A stretch of 55,929 nt of DNA from Anaerolineales bacterium HSG25 (GCA_030377865.1 JAUCGA010000031.1:1-55929), one strand, 5' to 3'. Shown: positions 33,938 through 42,484, counted from the stretch's first letter. Numbers and translations: made by a program. The notes: generated by a model from the sequence alone, not told the origin.

Positions 33938-35329
33938 CTACTGATAAAAGTGAATGAGGCTCTCTTGATACAACGGTTCATCTGGATTCAACTCTGCCGC
34001 GCTCTGAATATCCTCAATAATCGCTGGATTGGTCGGCTCAACCAGATAGGTCCCCCAGGCTCGCAGAAAATAGGCTGGAGCGAGGTCGGGTTTAGCCTCG
34101 ATAGCTGGTGTGGTAATCGTAACCAGCCATTCCGACAGGTACTCCTCCCATCCGACGGCGGGGCTGTCAACGATGAGCGGCCCTTCAAGGTTGAAAATTT
34201 CCTCTGGGGTGTAGGGGTGCAGTTGCTCTAGTGCCTCGTCATACTTTCCGGCGAAGATGTAGGTTAGAACTGGAAAACCGGTATACTCCTCATAATGACT
34301 GTAATCATCTACATAAAACTGAATGAGGGTATTATTCCAGATAATCGTGTCGTTTTTCCCATCAAGTGTCAACGCCTCCTGAATGGTGACTTGAGCATCT
34401 TGCCACAAATCGGCCTCGGCGTAGGTCACGGCTTGATTGTTCAACTCGCGTACTGTTGGATCAGCCGTTTCATCGAGCAGTTCAAATCCAGCCGATTCGT
34501 AGGTGTCGTTTTGCCAGCGTAATACATCATACTGGGCATAGACCACCCCACAAGCATAACAGAAAACGTAATAATCGCTAAAATTGAGTAGAATTTCGGG
34601 CAAGCCATTCTCATTCAAATCGGTGATGAACCCCGCGCTCGGATTGCCACTACACATGGTATGCTCGGTATGAAGGGTTTGACCGTCGAAGCGTAACACA
34701 TCAAAACAGCCACTGTGCGCGCCAGTAAAGCTGTCGATGGCTAACCAAATATCGTCACTGGGCACGACTAATTGGGTCATGGTCTCCTCGCCCAACATGG
34801 TCGGTAGATTCTCTAACTCCGTCCGGGCCAACATTTGCCATGTCTCCCCATCATGGCTGTAGATGCTCACCTGATGCGCTTGCTCCAGTTCAAAGTTGAT
34901 AAAGCCAAACGTGTTCGCCGCCCATAGCGGTGGTTGTCCCTCAGCCGTCGTTAGAGGGGTGACGATGACTCCCTCAATGCCCATCACATATCCATCCTCC
35001 GACTCTGGGGTCGGCAAAACAGGAATCTCGGCCATCATCAAGGCTGAAATCTCGGCCTGTGCCTGCTCATCAGAAATCTGTATGGCGGTTGGCTCTGGTT
35101 CTGGGGTATTCGTGGGTGGTGGCTCTGGCGTATCGGTGGGTGGTACAGGGGTAGCGGTTGGTTCGGGGGTGTTGGTCGGCATGGGTTCGTTGGTTGGGGT
35201 GGGGAGTGGTTCCGACTCGGATTGAGTCGGCGGGCTAGTCGGTTCCGGTTGAGCGGAGGAGCTACATCCGGCGATGTGAACAATCAACATGAAACTGAGC
35301 ATGATAATAGAAATTTGTTTGATGGTCAT
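33938..35329 (-). CDS. Lipoprotein with Thr/Pro linker and TPR-like C-terminus
   Basis: I start at ATG 35329 (MTIKQISIIMLSFML...), preceded by GAGGATACCC; a longer frame from 35407 adds 26 residues before the signal peptide. In the resulting 463-residue protein, the lipobox HIAGC gives lipidated Cys22. A Pro/Thr/Glu linker follows (about 25-85), then a beta-rich region, EPVPTP-free, with WQMLARTELENLPTM and CFDVLRFDGQTL, resembling FG-GAP/VCBS-like lipoproteins (DLNENGLPEILLNFSDYYVF). Helical repeats follow at about 300-460 (AVTYAEADLWQDAQVTIQEAL, LAPAYFLRAWGTYL) resembling TPRs. It is an exported, membrane-anchored protein of unknown function. The gene is monocistronic; its stop is 60 bp from the McrB-like start. 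Confidence 0.8.
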   Translation of the reverse strand: MTIKQISIIMLSFMLIVHIAGCSSSAQPEPTSPPTQSESEPLPTPTNEPMPTNTPEPTATPVPPTDTPEPPPTNTPEPEPTAIQISDEQAQAEISALMMAEIPVLPTPESEDGYVMGIEGVIVTPLTTAEGQPPLWAANTFGFINFELEQAHQVSIYSHDGETWQMLARTELENLPTMLGEETMTQLVVPSDDIWLAIDSFTGAHSGCFDVLRFDGQTLHTEHTMCSGNPSAGFITDLNENGLPEILLNFSDYYVFCYACGVVYAQYDVLRWQNDTYESAGFELLDETADPTVRELNNQAVTYAEADLWQDAQVTIQEALTLDGKNDTIIWNNTLIQFYVDDYSHYEEYTGFPVLTYIFAGKYDEALEQLHPYTPEEIFNLEGPLIVDSPAVGWEEYLSEWLVTITTPAIEAKPDLAPAYFLRAWGTYLVEPTNPAIIEDIQSAAELNPDEPLYQESLIHFYQ

Positions 35330-35570
35330 GGGTATCCTCTTATTTGTTTCTGATGGTAACGTTTTTTGTGGCATAATTTTTGAAATACTGAACATCTGAA
35401 AAAGCAAAAAGCAGTGAAGAACGCTGATACTGCCCCTCGATCTGGATATTGTCCCGAAATACTGGCTTGATCACCAGCGGGATTCAGCGGTTTCAGTTCT
35501 TTGCATCTTTTTTCGGCGTTTCGATCTTCTGTCCCACAAACTCCGGTATCCTCTTCTTGTTTTATAACCG

Positions 35571-35603
35571 AGAATGGTTCAATCTATAAGATTGAACCAT
35601 TCT
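35571..35603. terminator. Family F hairpin at the end of the rluE cluster
   Basis: The perfect stem AGAATGGTTCAATCT / AGATTGAACCATTCT has loop ATA. It begins directly after the stop codon of the minus-strand pseudouridine synthase gene. It lacks a T-tract, so a transcription-end role is possible rather than shown. It is also a repeat shared with 11724-11760 and 41767-41799. Confidence 0.5.
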
Positions 35604-36235
35604 TAGCTGGTTAGATTTTTTAGTTCCTGCGGGGTTAGCTCACGCCATTCGCCGGGGTGCATGGTTCCTAAACGTAACGGGCCAATGGCACTGCGAATCA
35701 GGCGTAAGGTCGGATGTCCGATGGCCGCGGTCATGCGGCGGACTTGCCGTTTTTTGCCCTCGGTCAGGGTGATTTTGAGCCACGCGGTTGGCACGGTTTT
35801 GCGGTACCGAATCGGCTCGGAGCGGGGAAAGATATCCGGCTCGGTGGGGAGCAGTTCTACCTGAGCCGGGCGGGTCATGACTCCTTTGATGAGTAGGCCA
35901 TGCCGAAACTTGGTCAATGCCTCCTCGGTGGGAATCCGTTCTACTTGAGCCAAATATTGCTTGGGTAGTTTGTGGCGCGGGTGGGTGATTCGATGCGCCA
36001 AATTGCCATCCGACGTTAGGAGCAAAAGTCCCTCGCTGTCATAATCGAGCCGTCCGGCGGCGTATACATTCGGCACGTCCACATAATCGCCAACGGTAGC
36101 GCGTCCTTCCGTATCGGTAAAACTACACATCACTTTGTACGGTTTGCAAAATAACAAAGTGCGAGTTGGTTTTGCAGTCGGTTTGCGATGTTTTTGTTGT
36201 CGGTGCTGTTTGGTCTGTTTTGCAGGGCGCTTCAT
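35603..36235 (-). CDS. rluE: 23S rRNA pseudouridine synthase, RluE-like
   Basis: This 210-residue RsuA/RluB/E/F-family enzyme isomerises a uridine in 23S rRNA (U2457 for E. coli RluE). A basic N-terminal extension (MKRPAKQTKQHRQQKHRK) replaces the S4 domain found in RsuA, as in RluE. The core follows: LLFCKPYKVMCSFTD, GRLDYDSEGLLLLTSDG with catalytic Asp64, LPKQYLAQVE and GKKRQVRRMTAAIGHPTLRL. Its ATG abuts the stop of the Uma2-like gene (TAA then ATG), so it is the last gene of a three-gene minus-strand operon. The specific target is inferred from family similarity. Confidence 0.9.
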   Translation of the reverse strand: MKRPAKQTKQHRQQKHRKPTAKPTRTLLFCKPYKVMCSFTDTEGRATVGDYVDVPNVYAAGRLDYDSEGLLLLTSDGNLAHRITHPRHKLPKQYLAQVERIPTEEALTKFRHGLLIKGVMTRPAQVELLPTEPDIFPRSEPIRYRKTVPTAWLKITLTEGKKRQVRRMTAAIGHPTLRLIRSAIGPLRLGTMHPGEWRELTPQELKNLTS

Positions 36236-37087
36236 TTAACTCTCGTCAGGTAAAAGACCAGCTTCGCGCAACATAGCCCTGTACCGTTCTTTTTCAGCTC
36301 GTTCTCGTTCTTTTTCAGCCCGCTCCCATTCCTTTTTGGCTCGTTCTTGTTCTTTTTCAGCCCGTTCTCGTTCCTTTTTGGCTCGTTCTTCTTGATAATC
36401 TCGCATGACAAAGTGTGTGTAAATCTCATCATCAACCCGTTGTTTAAGTTCAGGCCGACGGTACAAGTCGGCAATTCGAAACTGAAAACCGGGCAGAACT
36501 GTGGAGCGAATCACCCCATCATCAACGGGCATGGGGATGTATAAACCGATAGGGCTAAGTTGATAAAAGGCCGTATAACGAGCTTTATCATCCAGAATAT
36601 AATACTCAGGGACACCTATCCTAGCATAGTCCTCTTTTTTGTCTTTTATATCTCGGGTAATCACTGATTTTCTGGTATCGGAGAGGGACTCGATACACAT
36701 GTCAAAAATGCCTTGGTAGGTGTTGTCAGGGCCATGAATAGGAATAGGGTTGTCATTTCGGATGACTCCCAAGTCAGGCCGACGACCTGCGTTTTTATCG
36801 GACAGGTTGAGCCGGAAGCCAATATCTAGCCCAGTTGTTTTAGCAATGGGGTGAGCTTTCAAAAATTCGTGTAGCAAATAAACAAACCAAGTGTACATTA
36901 AATACTTCGTATAATCCGCCATCGGTTTTTCCTCCAGAATACCGTTGTTCCATTCATAACAGAAGTCAGGGTCGTGATAGTAGGTGGCCCAATAGTCCGC
37001 TTCGGAAACCTGTTTGCCATCTTGCGATTGAGCCTCAGACGACCAAGCAGTCTTGGTGGAGGATTCTTTGATCATGGTTTCTAGCAT
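36236..37087 (-). CDS. Uma2-family (DUF820) putative endonuclease with charged coiled-coil tail
   Basis: I choose ATG 37087 (MLETMIKESS...), with GGAG 8 bp upstream; an earlier in-frame start would overlap the Memo gene. In the 283-residue product the Uma2 pattern is visible as DFCYEWNNGILEEKPMADYT near the start, GRRPDLGVIRNDNP (the Asp of the PD-(D/E)XK site), and VITRDIKDKKEDYARIGVPE followed by YYILDDKARYTAFY. Residues about 240-283 form an Arg/Glu/Lys coiled coil from repeated AEKERER/AKKEWER heptads, encoded by imprecise short DNA repeats. The biological role of Uma2 proteins is unsettled despite the nuclease fold. It sits between the Memo and RluE genes in one operon. Confidence 0.8.
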   Translation of the reverse strand: MLETMIKESSTKTAWSSEAQSQDGKQVSEADYWATYYHDPDFCYEWNNGILEEKPMADYTKYLMYTWFVYLLHEFLKAHPIAKTTGLDIGFRLNLSDKNAGRRPDLGVIRNDNPIPIHGPDNTYQGIFDMCIESLSDTRKSVITRDIKDKKEDYARIGVPEYYILDDKARYTAFYQLSPIGLYIPMPVDDGVIRSTVLPGFQFRIADLYRRPELKQRVDDEIYTHFVMRDYQEERAKKERERAEKEQERAKKEWERAEKERERAEKERYRAMLREAGLLPDES

Positions 37088-37092
37088 ATTAT

Positions 37093-38310
37093 TTACTCCA
37101 AGGCCATGCCACACACCGACACAAACGAAGTATTATGGTCGTCGGCGGGGCAACGGTCGTAACTAGTTAGCGTCCCTTGACTTTTTTGCAACAAATCAAG
37201 GGTGAAATAAAATGGTGACAGACCGCATACATTGCGCTCGTGCTGTTCGGTTTTCATCAGCTCAAAAAATGATTGCGCCTGTCCGGTAGCGAGAGTGTTG
37301 GTCAAGATGGTATCATCAACCTGCATCTGGGTATAGTCAGTCTTGTCGAGTGGCTCACCATCGAAAGCTGGCCCCATGTGCGCTAAATCACCGGAGGCCA
37401 CAATCAGGGTACGTCGTTGAGCCATCTCTTCTCGTAGAATTTCACTCATGGTCTGGAATTTCTGCTCGGCTTGAATATTGGCTTGATCCAGCATAAAATG
37501 TTGGAAACTACCACACAAAATCGGCACAATTGGGCATGGGTGGCCTTGCCGAATATATTGCAACCAGACCAACACCAACTCAATCGACCATTCGTTGATA
37601 TGGTGCAACTCTTCGGCGTAAACCTCATCCGAGCCAAGCGCGGTCGCCAGTCGATTGACAATTCGTTGCTCGGTGGGCAGAACTCCCAACGGTGTGGCGT
37701 AGTTTTGCGGGGTCAGAGTGATACGACCCAACCCGCCGCTGTGGTCGGTCGCCAAAACAATCACCAATTCTGCCTCTCGCACGGCTTGGGCGGCACTTGT
37801 CCATAATCCGGCATAAACTGGCCCGCCTCGCTGATAGTCGATATGCGGACTGAGCAAGGCTCGTACATTGCCGGATAGTGGAGTCACGTCGTCCAACTCG
37901 TCCACATATCCCTGCAATATCTGGCGTAGCGCATCTGCATCAGCCGGATAAGAGTGACCAGCTAAGGAGGATTTGCGATACGGTGCGGTGTGGTAGTCAG
38001 CCATGATCTTTTGTTTGGCCTGTTTTAGCTTACCGCCCTCGATCATGAGCGCTTCGTCAAGCTGGCTCAGAAGATAGTCAACTGTGCCATTAGGTAGGTT
38101 GATACCGTAATTTTGTTTGAGTTCTTGTTTGATTTCGGGAACGGTATGCTGACCGTCACATAACATCACCAATGGCCCTAAGGCTTGGGGTAATAAAATA
38201 ACCGCATCGTTAATTTGAAGCGGGTCTTGTAAAATAAAAACTGGCATGCCCTCATGCACAGCACGTTGGACATTGCCAACCATAACTTTGGGTTTGTTTA
38301 AATAGCTCAT
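37093..38310 (-). CDS. amrB: AmmeMemoRadiSam system protein B (MEMO1 family)
   Basis: In this 405-residue protein the Memo domain begins near residue 110 (SYPADADALRQILQGYV) and contains LLSPHIDYQRGGPVYAGLW, VIVLATDHSG, NEWSIELVLVWLQY and VPILCGSF. These carry the conserved metal-site histidines of the Memo/extradiol-dioxygenase-like fold. An extra N-terminal part (1-100, AVHEGMPVFILQDPLQINDA and LCDGQHTVPEIKQELKQNYG) resembles a PqqD-like winged helix. AmmeMemoRadiSam is a co-occurring trio (AMMECR1, Memo, radical SAM) of unknown role; the other two genes are not in this window. It is the first gene of the Memo-Uma2-RluE operon. The 321 bp before it to the MITE show nothing else. Confidence 0.88.
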   Translation of the reverse strand: MSYLNKPKVMVGNVQRAVHEGMPVFILQDPLQINDAVILLPQALGPLVMLCDGQHTVPEIKQELKQNYGINLPNGTVDYLLSQLDEALMIEGGKLKQAKQKIMADYHTAPYRKSSLAGHSYPADADALRQILQGYVDELDDVTPLSGNVRALLSPHIDYQRGGPVYAGLWTSAAQAVREAELVIVLATDHSGGLGRITLTPQNYATPLGVLPTEQRIVNRLATALGSDEVYAEELHHINEWSIELVLVWLQYIRQGHPCPIVPILCGSFQHFMLDQANIQAEQKFQTMSEILREEMAQRRTLIVASGDLAHMGPAFDGEPLDKTDYTQMQVDDTILTNTLATGQAQSFFELMKTEQHERNVCGLSPFYFTLDLLQKSQGTLTSYDRCPADDHNTSFVSVCGMALE

Positions 38311-38631
38311 TATTTATCCTTTTTAAGGGTGAGGAGTTTGTGAGGTTATTTTATAATAAGGATTGTAAACATAAAAAGAGGATGGAGCAAACAGATTGCC
38401 AATTTTGGATCTAGCTACCCTACACAAGTTTCAGCTAATAACGCTAGATAAATTTAAGTTTATGGACGCATTAGAGGACAGATTCAAGAGAGAAACCCAT
38501 ACAAGAGGACAGTTGCGACATGGGCGATTCTAGTAGTTTTTGACAAAGACTTCAAATTTATCATGAAATCCTCTCAAATCGCCTATAAACCACTTAGTGT
38601 ATTGGATCACTAAAAGTATCGCCTTATAAAA

Positions 38632-38722
38632 GTAAATATTCAGTGAACTCGCCAGAAAGGGCGTCAGAAACCCGATTTCTTTGAGAAATCGGGTTTTTAG
38701 GGCGGTATTACTGAACTTTTAC
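38632..38722 (-). mobile_element. 91-bp IS66-like MITE, copy 5
   Basis: It has the same 91-bp length and orientation as copies 2 and 4, with a few substitutions (AGAAAGGGCGT, GGTTTTTAGG). The flanks TTATAAAA and CAGTATTA do not match, so the duplication has been lost or the element rearranged. It lies 14 bp beyond the stop codon of the GT39 gene. Confidence 0.88.
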
Positions 38723-38736
38723 CAGTATTATTCTGA

Positions 38737-41730
38737 TTATGGCTTCATCTCCGCCCAAGGGATTAAAACCCGATTAGCTCCATCGGTTAGCGGTAGACGG
38801 GTAAAGGCCGGATCATTGCTGTCGTACAGGCCAATTTCAAACAGTGCGGGATGTGTGTCGGCGGGGATGGTCAGCGTAATCTCATCGTTGATAATCTCAC
38901 CTGTTACCCAAGCTCGGCTCGATTTGGGGGGAGCATGGTCAGCATTGACGATGACCTGCTCGGTCTCATCAAGCAGATGGGCAAAGATGGTGTAGGCCGT
39001 CTCCATACGAGAATCGGCTCGCCAGTAAAAGGTCAGGCTGACGGTGTCGCCCAAATCAGCCTGACCGGGGCAGGCTGGATTACAGGTCAAACCGAGCAAG
39101 GTTGCCTGCCCCGAAAAATCGGCCTGTATTGGCAAATCAAGCTGGTCGGGTGGGGTAAAGTTTCGCTCGGTGGGCAGAATCTCAATTTCGGTCAGGGGGA
39201 ACCGTTCATCATAGACAAAACCATGCTCATTGACCAAATGTACCTGCAACTGTGCCAAACCGTCTGCTGTATCCGGTGGAATGTCAAGCCAGTACTGGCC
39301 CAACACAACTTGATTGGGTCGCCACCGAGAGAGATTAAAACGACGGCTTGGGGTTAGGGCATGACTGACGGTATGCGATTTTTGCGCCGCGTCAATCAAC
39401 GCAAACCTCAGCGAAATATCATCCAGATTAAAGTCACCCGCCTGCCACAGCAAGGCCAACAATAAACGGTCTCCCGGCTCGGCGGAGGTTTGGGGCATGA
39501 TGATTTTCCGCAGACTGATGATGGGACTAAAGTCGATGAGCGGATTCTGCATGGGCAACCAGCCAGTTTCTGGCTCTATCAAACGGCTCAGGTTGACGGG
39601 AGAGAGCAGGGCGGTGCGACGTTCGGGCCGTCCCTGCTCATCTAAAATATCCCAACCTTGGTACTGACCATCCACCGTCTGCCCTAGTTCTAACTCAGCT
39701 TGATATAAACCCGGCGGCGCGCCAAGTTGCCAAGGCAGAGCATGCCGCGTGATGATTGTCTCGCCGACCGGCCAGCGACTCGGCGGGTAGGTGGCCGAGC
39801 CAAGCTGACCGCTTAAACTTTGCCGCTCCCAATCGAACCCGTCCGCGTCGGTAAGATGGAGTTTATAGATGAGGGTATCATCCAATGGTTGGAGCGCTTG
39901 CCAAAACAGGAGCAGTTCAGCATCATTCAGTTGGGTCAGCCCCAACAGTTTGACCTGCTGATTAACGTTGAGGTCGATGGCATGCTCAATTGGTGATTCG
40001 GTCAGCCGTTCTGTATCCTCTAAGCGCCAATGCTCTAGTCGTACGCCCCAAAAATCGCCTGCATCGTGGGGGCGCTCCCCAATCTGGTCGAGCCAAAAGG
40101 GGACGACATGATTGGGGTCGATCACTTCATCTTGCCAACTGACCAGCCATACCCCGCCCGCGTCTTGTAAGGCGGGGTACATCTCCTCAGCAATATCGAG
40201 CGTGGTCACTTGATTCACATCCAGCCGCGCCATGTCTGGCAGAGGAGTCCAGCCCTGCCAACCAGAGTAGTAGGCCCATACGGGAAACATGTGCCCCGAA
40301 CTGAGGAGTACCGTTTCGTCATCAGCGGCTCGTTCTTTAACAAACTGAGCCAGCGCCCGAAAATCGTCCTTGGCAAAACGGCGGTCGGTAAACCAGTTGT
40401 TGAGGCTGTAGAGGCTACTGCTCACCACAAACAATGCGGCCACAGCAAAGAGCATTGGGCCGAGTTTCCTGATGAACCGATTTCTCTGCGTCTCTGCGCC
40501 TTGGCGAGAGAATTGAGTTTTTTTCCAACCACCTAAGCGATTCAATCCATGCGCCAACAAAATGACAAACGGCGGCCAAACAATCAGGGTGTAGCGCGAG
40601 TTAAACTTAGGCGACTGGGTGGTCAGCCATAAAATACCAACTAATGGAATGATTAGCCATAGAATTAGAAACGGTGCATGGGTTTCGGATTGGCGATTTT
40701 GGATTTTGGATTTTAGATTTGTGTACCAATTCCAAAATCGTCTATCTAAAATCGCTAATCCGATGAGGGCCAGATGACCGAGCATCAGCCAAAAACCAAC
40801 CGCCTCGACCACGGTTTCGCCGACGGCAAAGGAAATGCCAATTTTGCGGACGATTTCGTTCAGCTTGAGCGCGCCGCTCCAATAGCTGGGGTCGTCGCCC
40901 AACCGAGCCAGCATGACAGTCAGCCACGGGGCAAACAGAGTCACGATGCCAAGCCATGCCAAGCCGACATGTACCAGATACTTTTGATCATCCAGACCTT
41001 CAAGTAAAGTACGTTTTTCCTGCGAGTTTCTTTGGATCTGCATCAACACAAACATTAAAACATAAAACCCTTGTGCTATCAGCAAAAACACGGCAAAATA
41101 ATGGGTATACAGAGCCAAAAGGCTGACCAGCATGTAAGCCACTCCTAGACTGGTCAGGTCTAACCTCTCTGCCTTACCAGATATCAACCGCAACGCACTC
41201 TCCATATCTGACAGATTTTCTAACACAAAGCTAGTACCTGTCAGGTCTAACTCTTTTTCGCTAGAAATCAACAACCGTAACAATAGATAACTGGAAAGGC
41301 ATGCCTCAAAGACGAGCAGGCTATACATGCGGGCCTCTTGGCTGTAATAGAGCAGAATCGGCGAGATGGCGCACAACAACGCGGCCAACAAACTGGTTGA
41401 TGAGCCTAACTTTTCTTGCGGGCGGATGATTTGGCGCGTCAAGCTGGCAATCAGGGGGATGATCAACGTGCCGAACAGGACTGACGGAAAACGCAAGGCA
41501 TACTCGCTGGTGCCGAACAGACGGCTGGTAAACCAGAGTAACAGGTAGTAGGCCGGGGGTTGAATATCATCAGCTGTCCAACGGATAAGACCCGCGAGTG
41601 ATTCATGTTGAACCATGAGCCAACTGATACCTTCGTCGTACCACAGACTTTGTTGGTCGAGATATAGCACCCGCAGGCCAAAGCCGAGCAGGGTGATGAA
41701 TAGTAAGGAGACACGGTAATTGATTGGCAT
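38737..41730 (-). CDS. GT39/PMT-type membrane glycosyltransferase with long C-terminal beta domains
   Basis: This is a 997-residue polytopic membrane protein. After the first helix the motif LWYDEGISW (Asp32-Glu33) is the catalytic acidic pair of the first loop of ArnT/PMT-like GT-C enzymes, followed by DDIQPPAYYLLLW and YALRFPSVLFGTL. About ten further helices reach residue 440. The C-terminal half (about 470-997) is soluble and strand-rich, with repeated LLLFWQAL / LLLALLWQAG / LTFYWRAD motifs and DxxGLAQLQVHL, typical of large Chloroflexota GT39 proteins. It probably transfers a lipid-linked sugar at the outer membrane face; donor and acceptor are unknown. Two palindromic repeats sit in frame inside it (40482-40516, 40686-40762). 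It appears monocistronic. Confidence 0.85.
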   Translation of the reverse strand: MPINYRVSLLFITLLGFGLRVLYLDQQSLWYDEGISWLMVQHESLAGLIRWTADDIQPPAYYLLLWFTSRLFGTSEYALRFPSVLFGTLIIPLIASLTRQIIRPQEKLGSSTSLLAALLCAISPILLYYSQEARMYSLLVFEACLSSYLLLRLLISSEKELDLTGTSFVLENLSDMESALRLISGKAERLDLTSLGVAYMLVSLLALYTHYFAVFLLIAQGFYVLMFVLMQIQRNSQEKRTLLEGLDDQKYLVHVGLAWLGIVTLFAPWLTVMLARLGDDPSYWSGALKLNEIVRKIGISFAVGETVVEAVGFWLMLGHLALIGLAILDRRFWNWYTNLKSKIQNRQSETHAPFLILWLIIPLVGILWLTTQSPKFNSRYTLIVWPPFVILLAHGLNRLGGWKKTQFSRQGAETQRNRFIRKLGPMLFAVAALFVVSSSLYSLNNWFTDRRFAKDDFRALAQFVKERAADDETVLLSSGHMFPVWAYYSGWQGWTPLPDMARLDVNQVTTLDIAEEMYPALQDAGGVWLVSWQDEVIDPNHVVPFWLDQIGERPHDAGDFWGVRLEHWRLEDTERLTESPIEHAIDLNVNQQVKLLGLTQLNDAELLLFWQALQPLDDTLIYKLHLTDADGFDWERQSLSGQLGSATYPPSRWPVGETIITRHALPWQLGAPPGLYQAELELGQTVDGQYQGWDILDEQGRPERRTALLSPVNLSRLIEPETGWLPMQNPLIDFSPIISLRKIIMPQTSAEPGDRLLLALLWQAGDFNLDDISLRFALIDAAQKSHTVSHALTPSRRFNLSRWRPNQVVLGQYWLDIPPDTADGLAQLQVHLVNEHGFVYDERFPLTEIEILPTERNFTPPDQLDLPIQADFSGQATLLGLTCNPACPGQADLGDTVSLTFYWRADSRMETAYTIFAHLLDETEQVIVNADHAPPKSSRAWVTGEIINDEITLTIPADTHPALFEIGLYDSNDPAFTRLPLTDGANRVLIPWAEMKP
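40482..40516. repeat. In-frame 'TCTGCG' repeat within the GT39 gene
   Basis: TTTCTCTGCGTCTCTGCGCC..TTGGCGAGAGAA is a half copy of the intergenic palindrome at 1372-1430. In the gene it encodes FSRQGAETQRN, in a cytoplasmic-looking loop before the last membrane helix. Confidence 0.7.
40686..40762. repeat. In-frame inverted repeat within the GT39 gene
   Basis: CGGATTGGCGATTTTGGAT faces the complement of CGGATTAGCGATTTTAGAT. It encodes LDRRFWNWYTNLKSKIQNRQ..., a polar stretch between two membrane helices. KSKIQN-type peptides from such repeats are a recurring kind of in-frame insertion. Confidence 0.7.
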
Positions 41731-41766
41731 GGGAAATTAGGGCGCTGACGGGTAGATTTGATCACG

Positions 41767-41799
41767 AGAATGGTTCAATCTTGAAGATTGAACCATTCT
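41767..41799. repeat. Family F hairpin
   Basis: The perfect stem AGAATGGTTCAATCT / AGATTGAACCATTCT has loop TGA. It lies in the 813-bp divergent spacer 41731-42543, which otherwise holds only D, K and A family repeats and A/T-rich sequence. No gene is visible there. Confidence 0.85.
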
Positions 41800-41814
41800 G
41801 GCGCGCTTATTTAT

Positions 41815-41845
41815 CAAAAATTTGTCGAGAAATGATAAACTTCTG
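41815..41845. repeat. Minimal family D remnant (ends only)
   Basis: CAAAAATTTGTCG (left terminus) is joined directly to GAAATGATAAACTTCTG (right terminus), giving 31 bp instead of about 160. A full family D copy starts 19 bp later. The middle has been deleted. Confidence 0.7.
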
Positions 41846-41863
41846 CTCATTTTTGTAGATAGT

Positions 41864-42023
41864 CAAAAGTTTGTCGATTCATTCATGACCTAACATGTTG
41901 ACAAAACCAAAAGCATTTTTTGACAGGATTAACAAGATTAACAGGATTACAAGTGAAAAATCCTGTTAATCTTGTTAATCCTGTCAGATATTGTTTTAAT
42001 CATGTTGAAATGATAAACTTCTG
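41864..42023 (+). repeat. 160-bp ITR element, family D (copy 3)
   Basis: It begins CAAAAGTTTGTCGATTCATT and ends GATAAACTTCTG, with the central GACAGGATTAACAAGATTAA / TTAATCTTGTTAATCCTGTC palindrome. It is very similar to 20160-20320 (same orientation). Confidence 0.88.
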
Positions 42024-42160
42024 TGCTAATATAGCTAAATCAAAGAAAAGATTAGTCTTGGCAATAGCAAAGAAGCTATTACACTCCTTTTTCAATATAA
42101 AGTTGACTGCTATAAACTTTATAATTATCCGAATTATCGGAGTTATTGCTAAGTGATTCT

Positions 42161-42265
42161 TGTAGTGGTCAGCTTGATGTTGAAAATGGAGTGCAACGGG
42201 TTTAGCCGTTGCCAAAAAAGCAATGGCTGAACCCATTGCACTCCAACATCATCTTGACTACCACA
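42161..42265. repeat. Family K element carrying a nested family A palindrome
   Basis: The outer ends TGTAGTGGTCAGCTTGATGT and the complement of TGTGGTAGTCAAGATGATGT match the element at 667-815. The interior (42188-42244) is GGAGTGCAACGGGTTTAGCC...CCCATTGCACTCC, a family A-type palindrome. The flanks share the direct repeat GATTCT. Confidence 0.7.
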
Positions 42266-42408
42266 GATTCTTGAAAAAATAGCTCAACTAGTATATACTA
42301 TAAATTGTAGTAATGATACTACTGACTACTAAAACATGGTGCATATTACATGTCTCATATTAGAGATTATGGAAAGTAAATAACTGATAGATTTGATAAA
42401 TTTTATTT

Positions 42409-42484
42409 AACAGGATTACAAGCAAAAAAATCCTGTCAATCCTGTTAATCCTGTCGAAAAATGCTATGAAATGACAAACTTTTG
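42409..42484 (-). repeat. Truncated family D copy (inverted)
   Basis: AACAGGATTACAAGC, then ATCCTGTCAATCCTGTTAAT, then GAAAAATGC and GAAATGACAAACTTTTG: one end and the core of family D in the opposite orientation with an internal deletion. It ends 60 bp before the next gene. Confidence 0.7.

Noticed and set aside
31710..35329. Complete McrBC-type restriction locus
   Set aside because: Only the McrB-like protein is present; the neighbouring lipoprotein has no nuclease features.
41920..42236. Two short ORFs on opposite strands in the spacer before the HTH-ATPase
   Set aside because: Both are built from family D and K repeat sequence and have no ribosome site or sensible protein composition.
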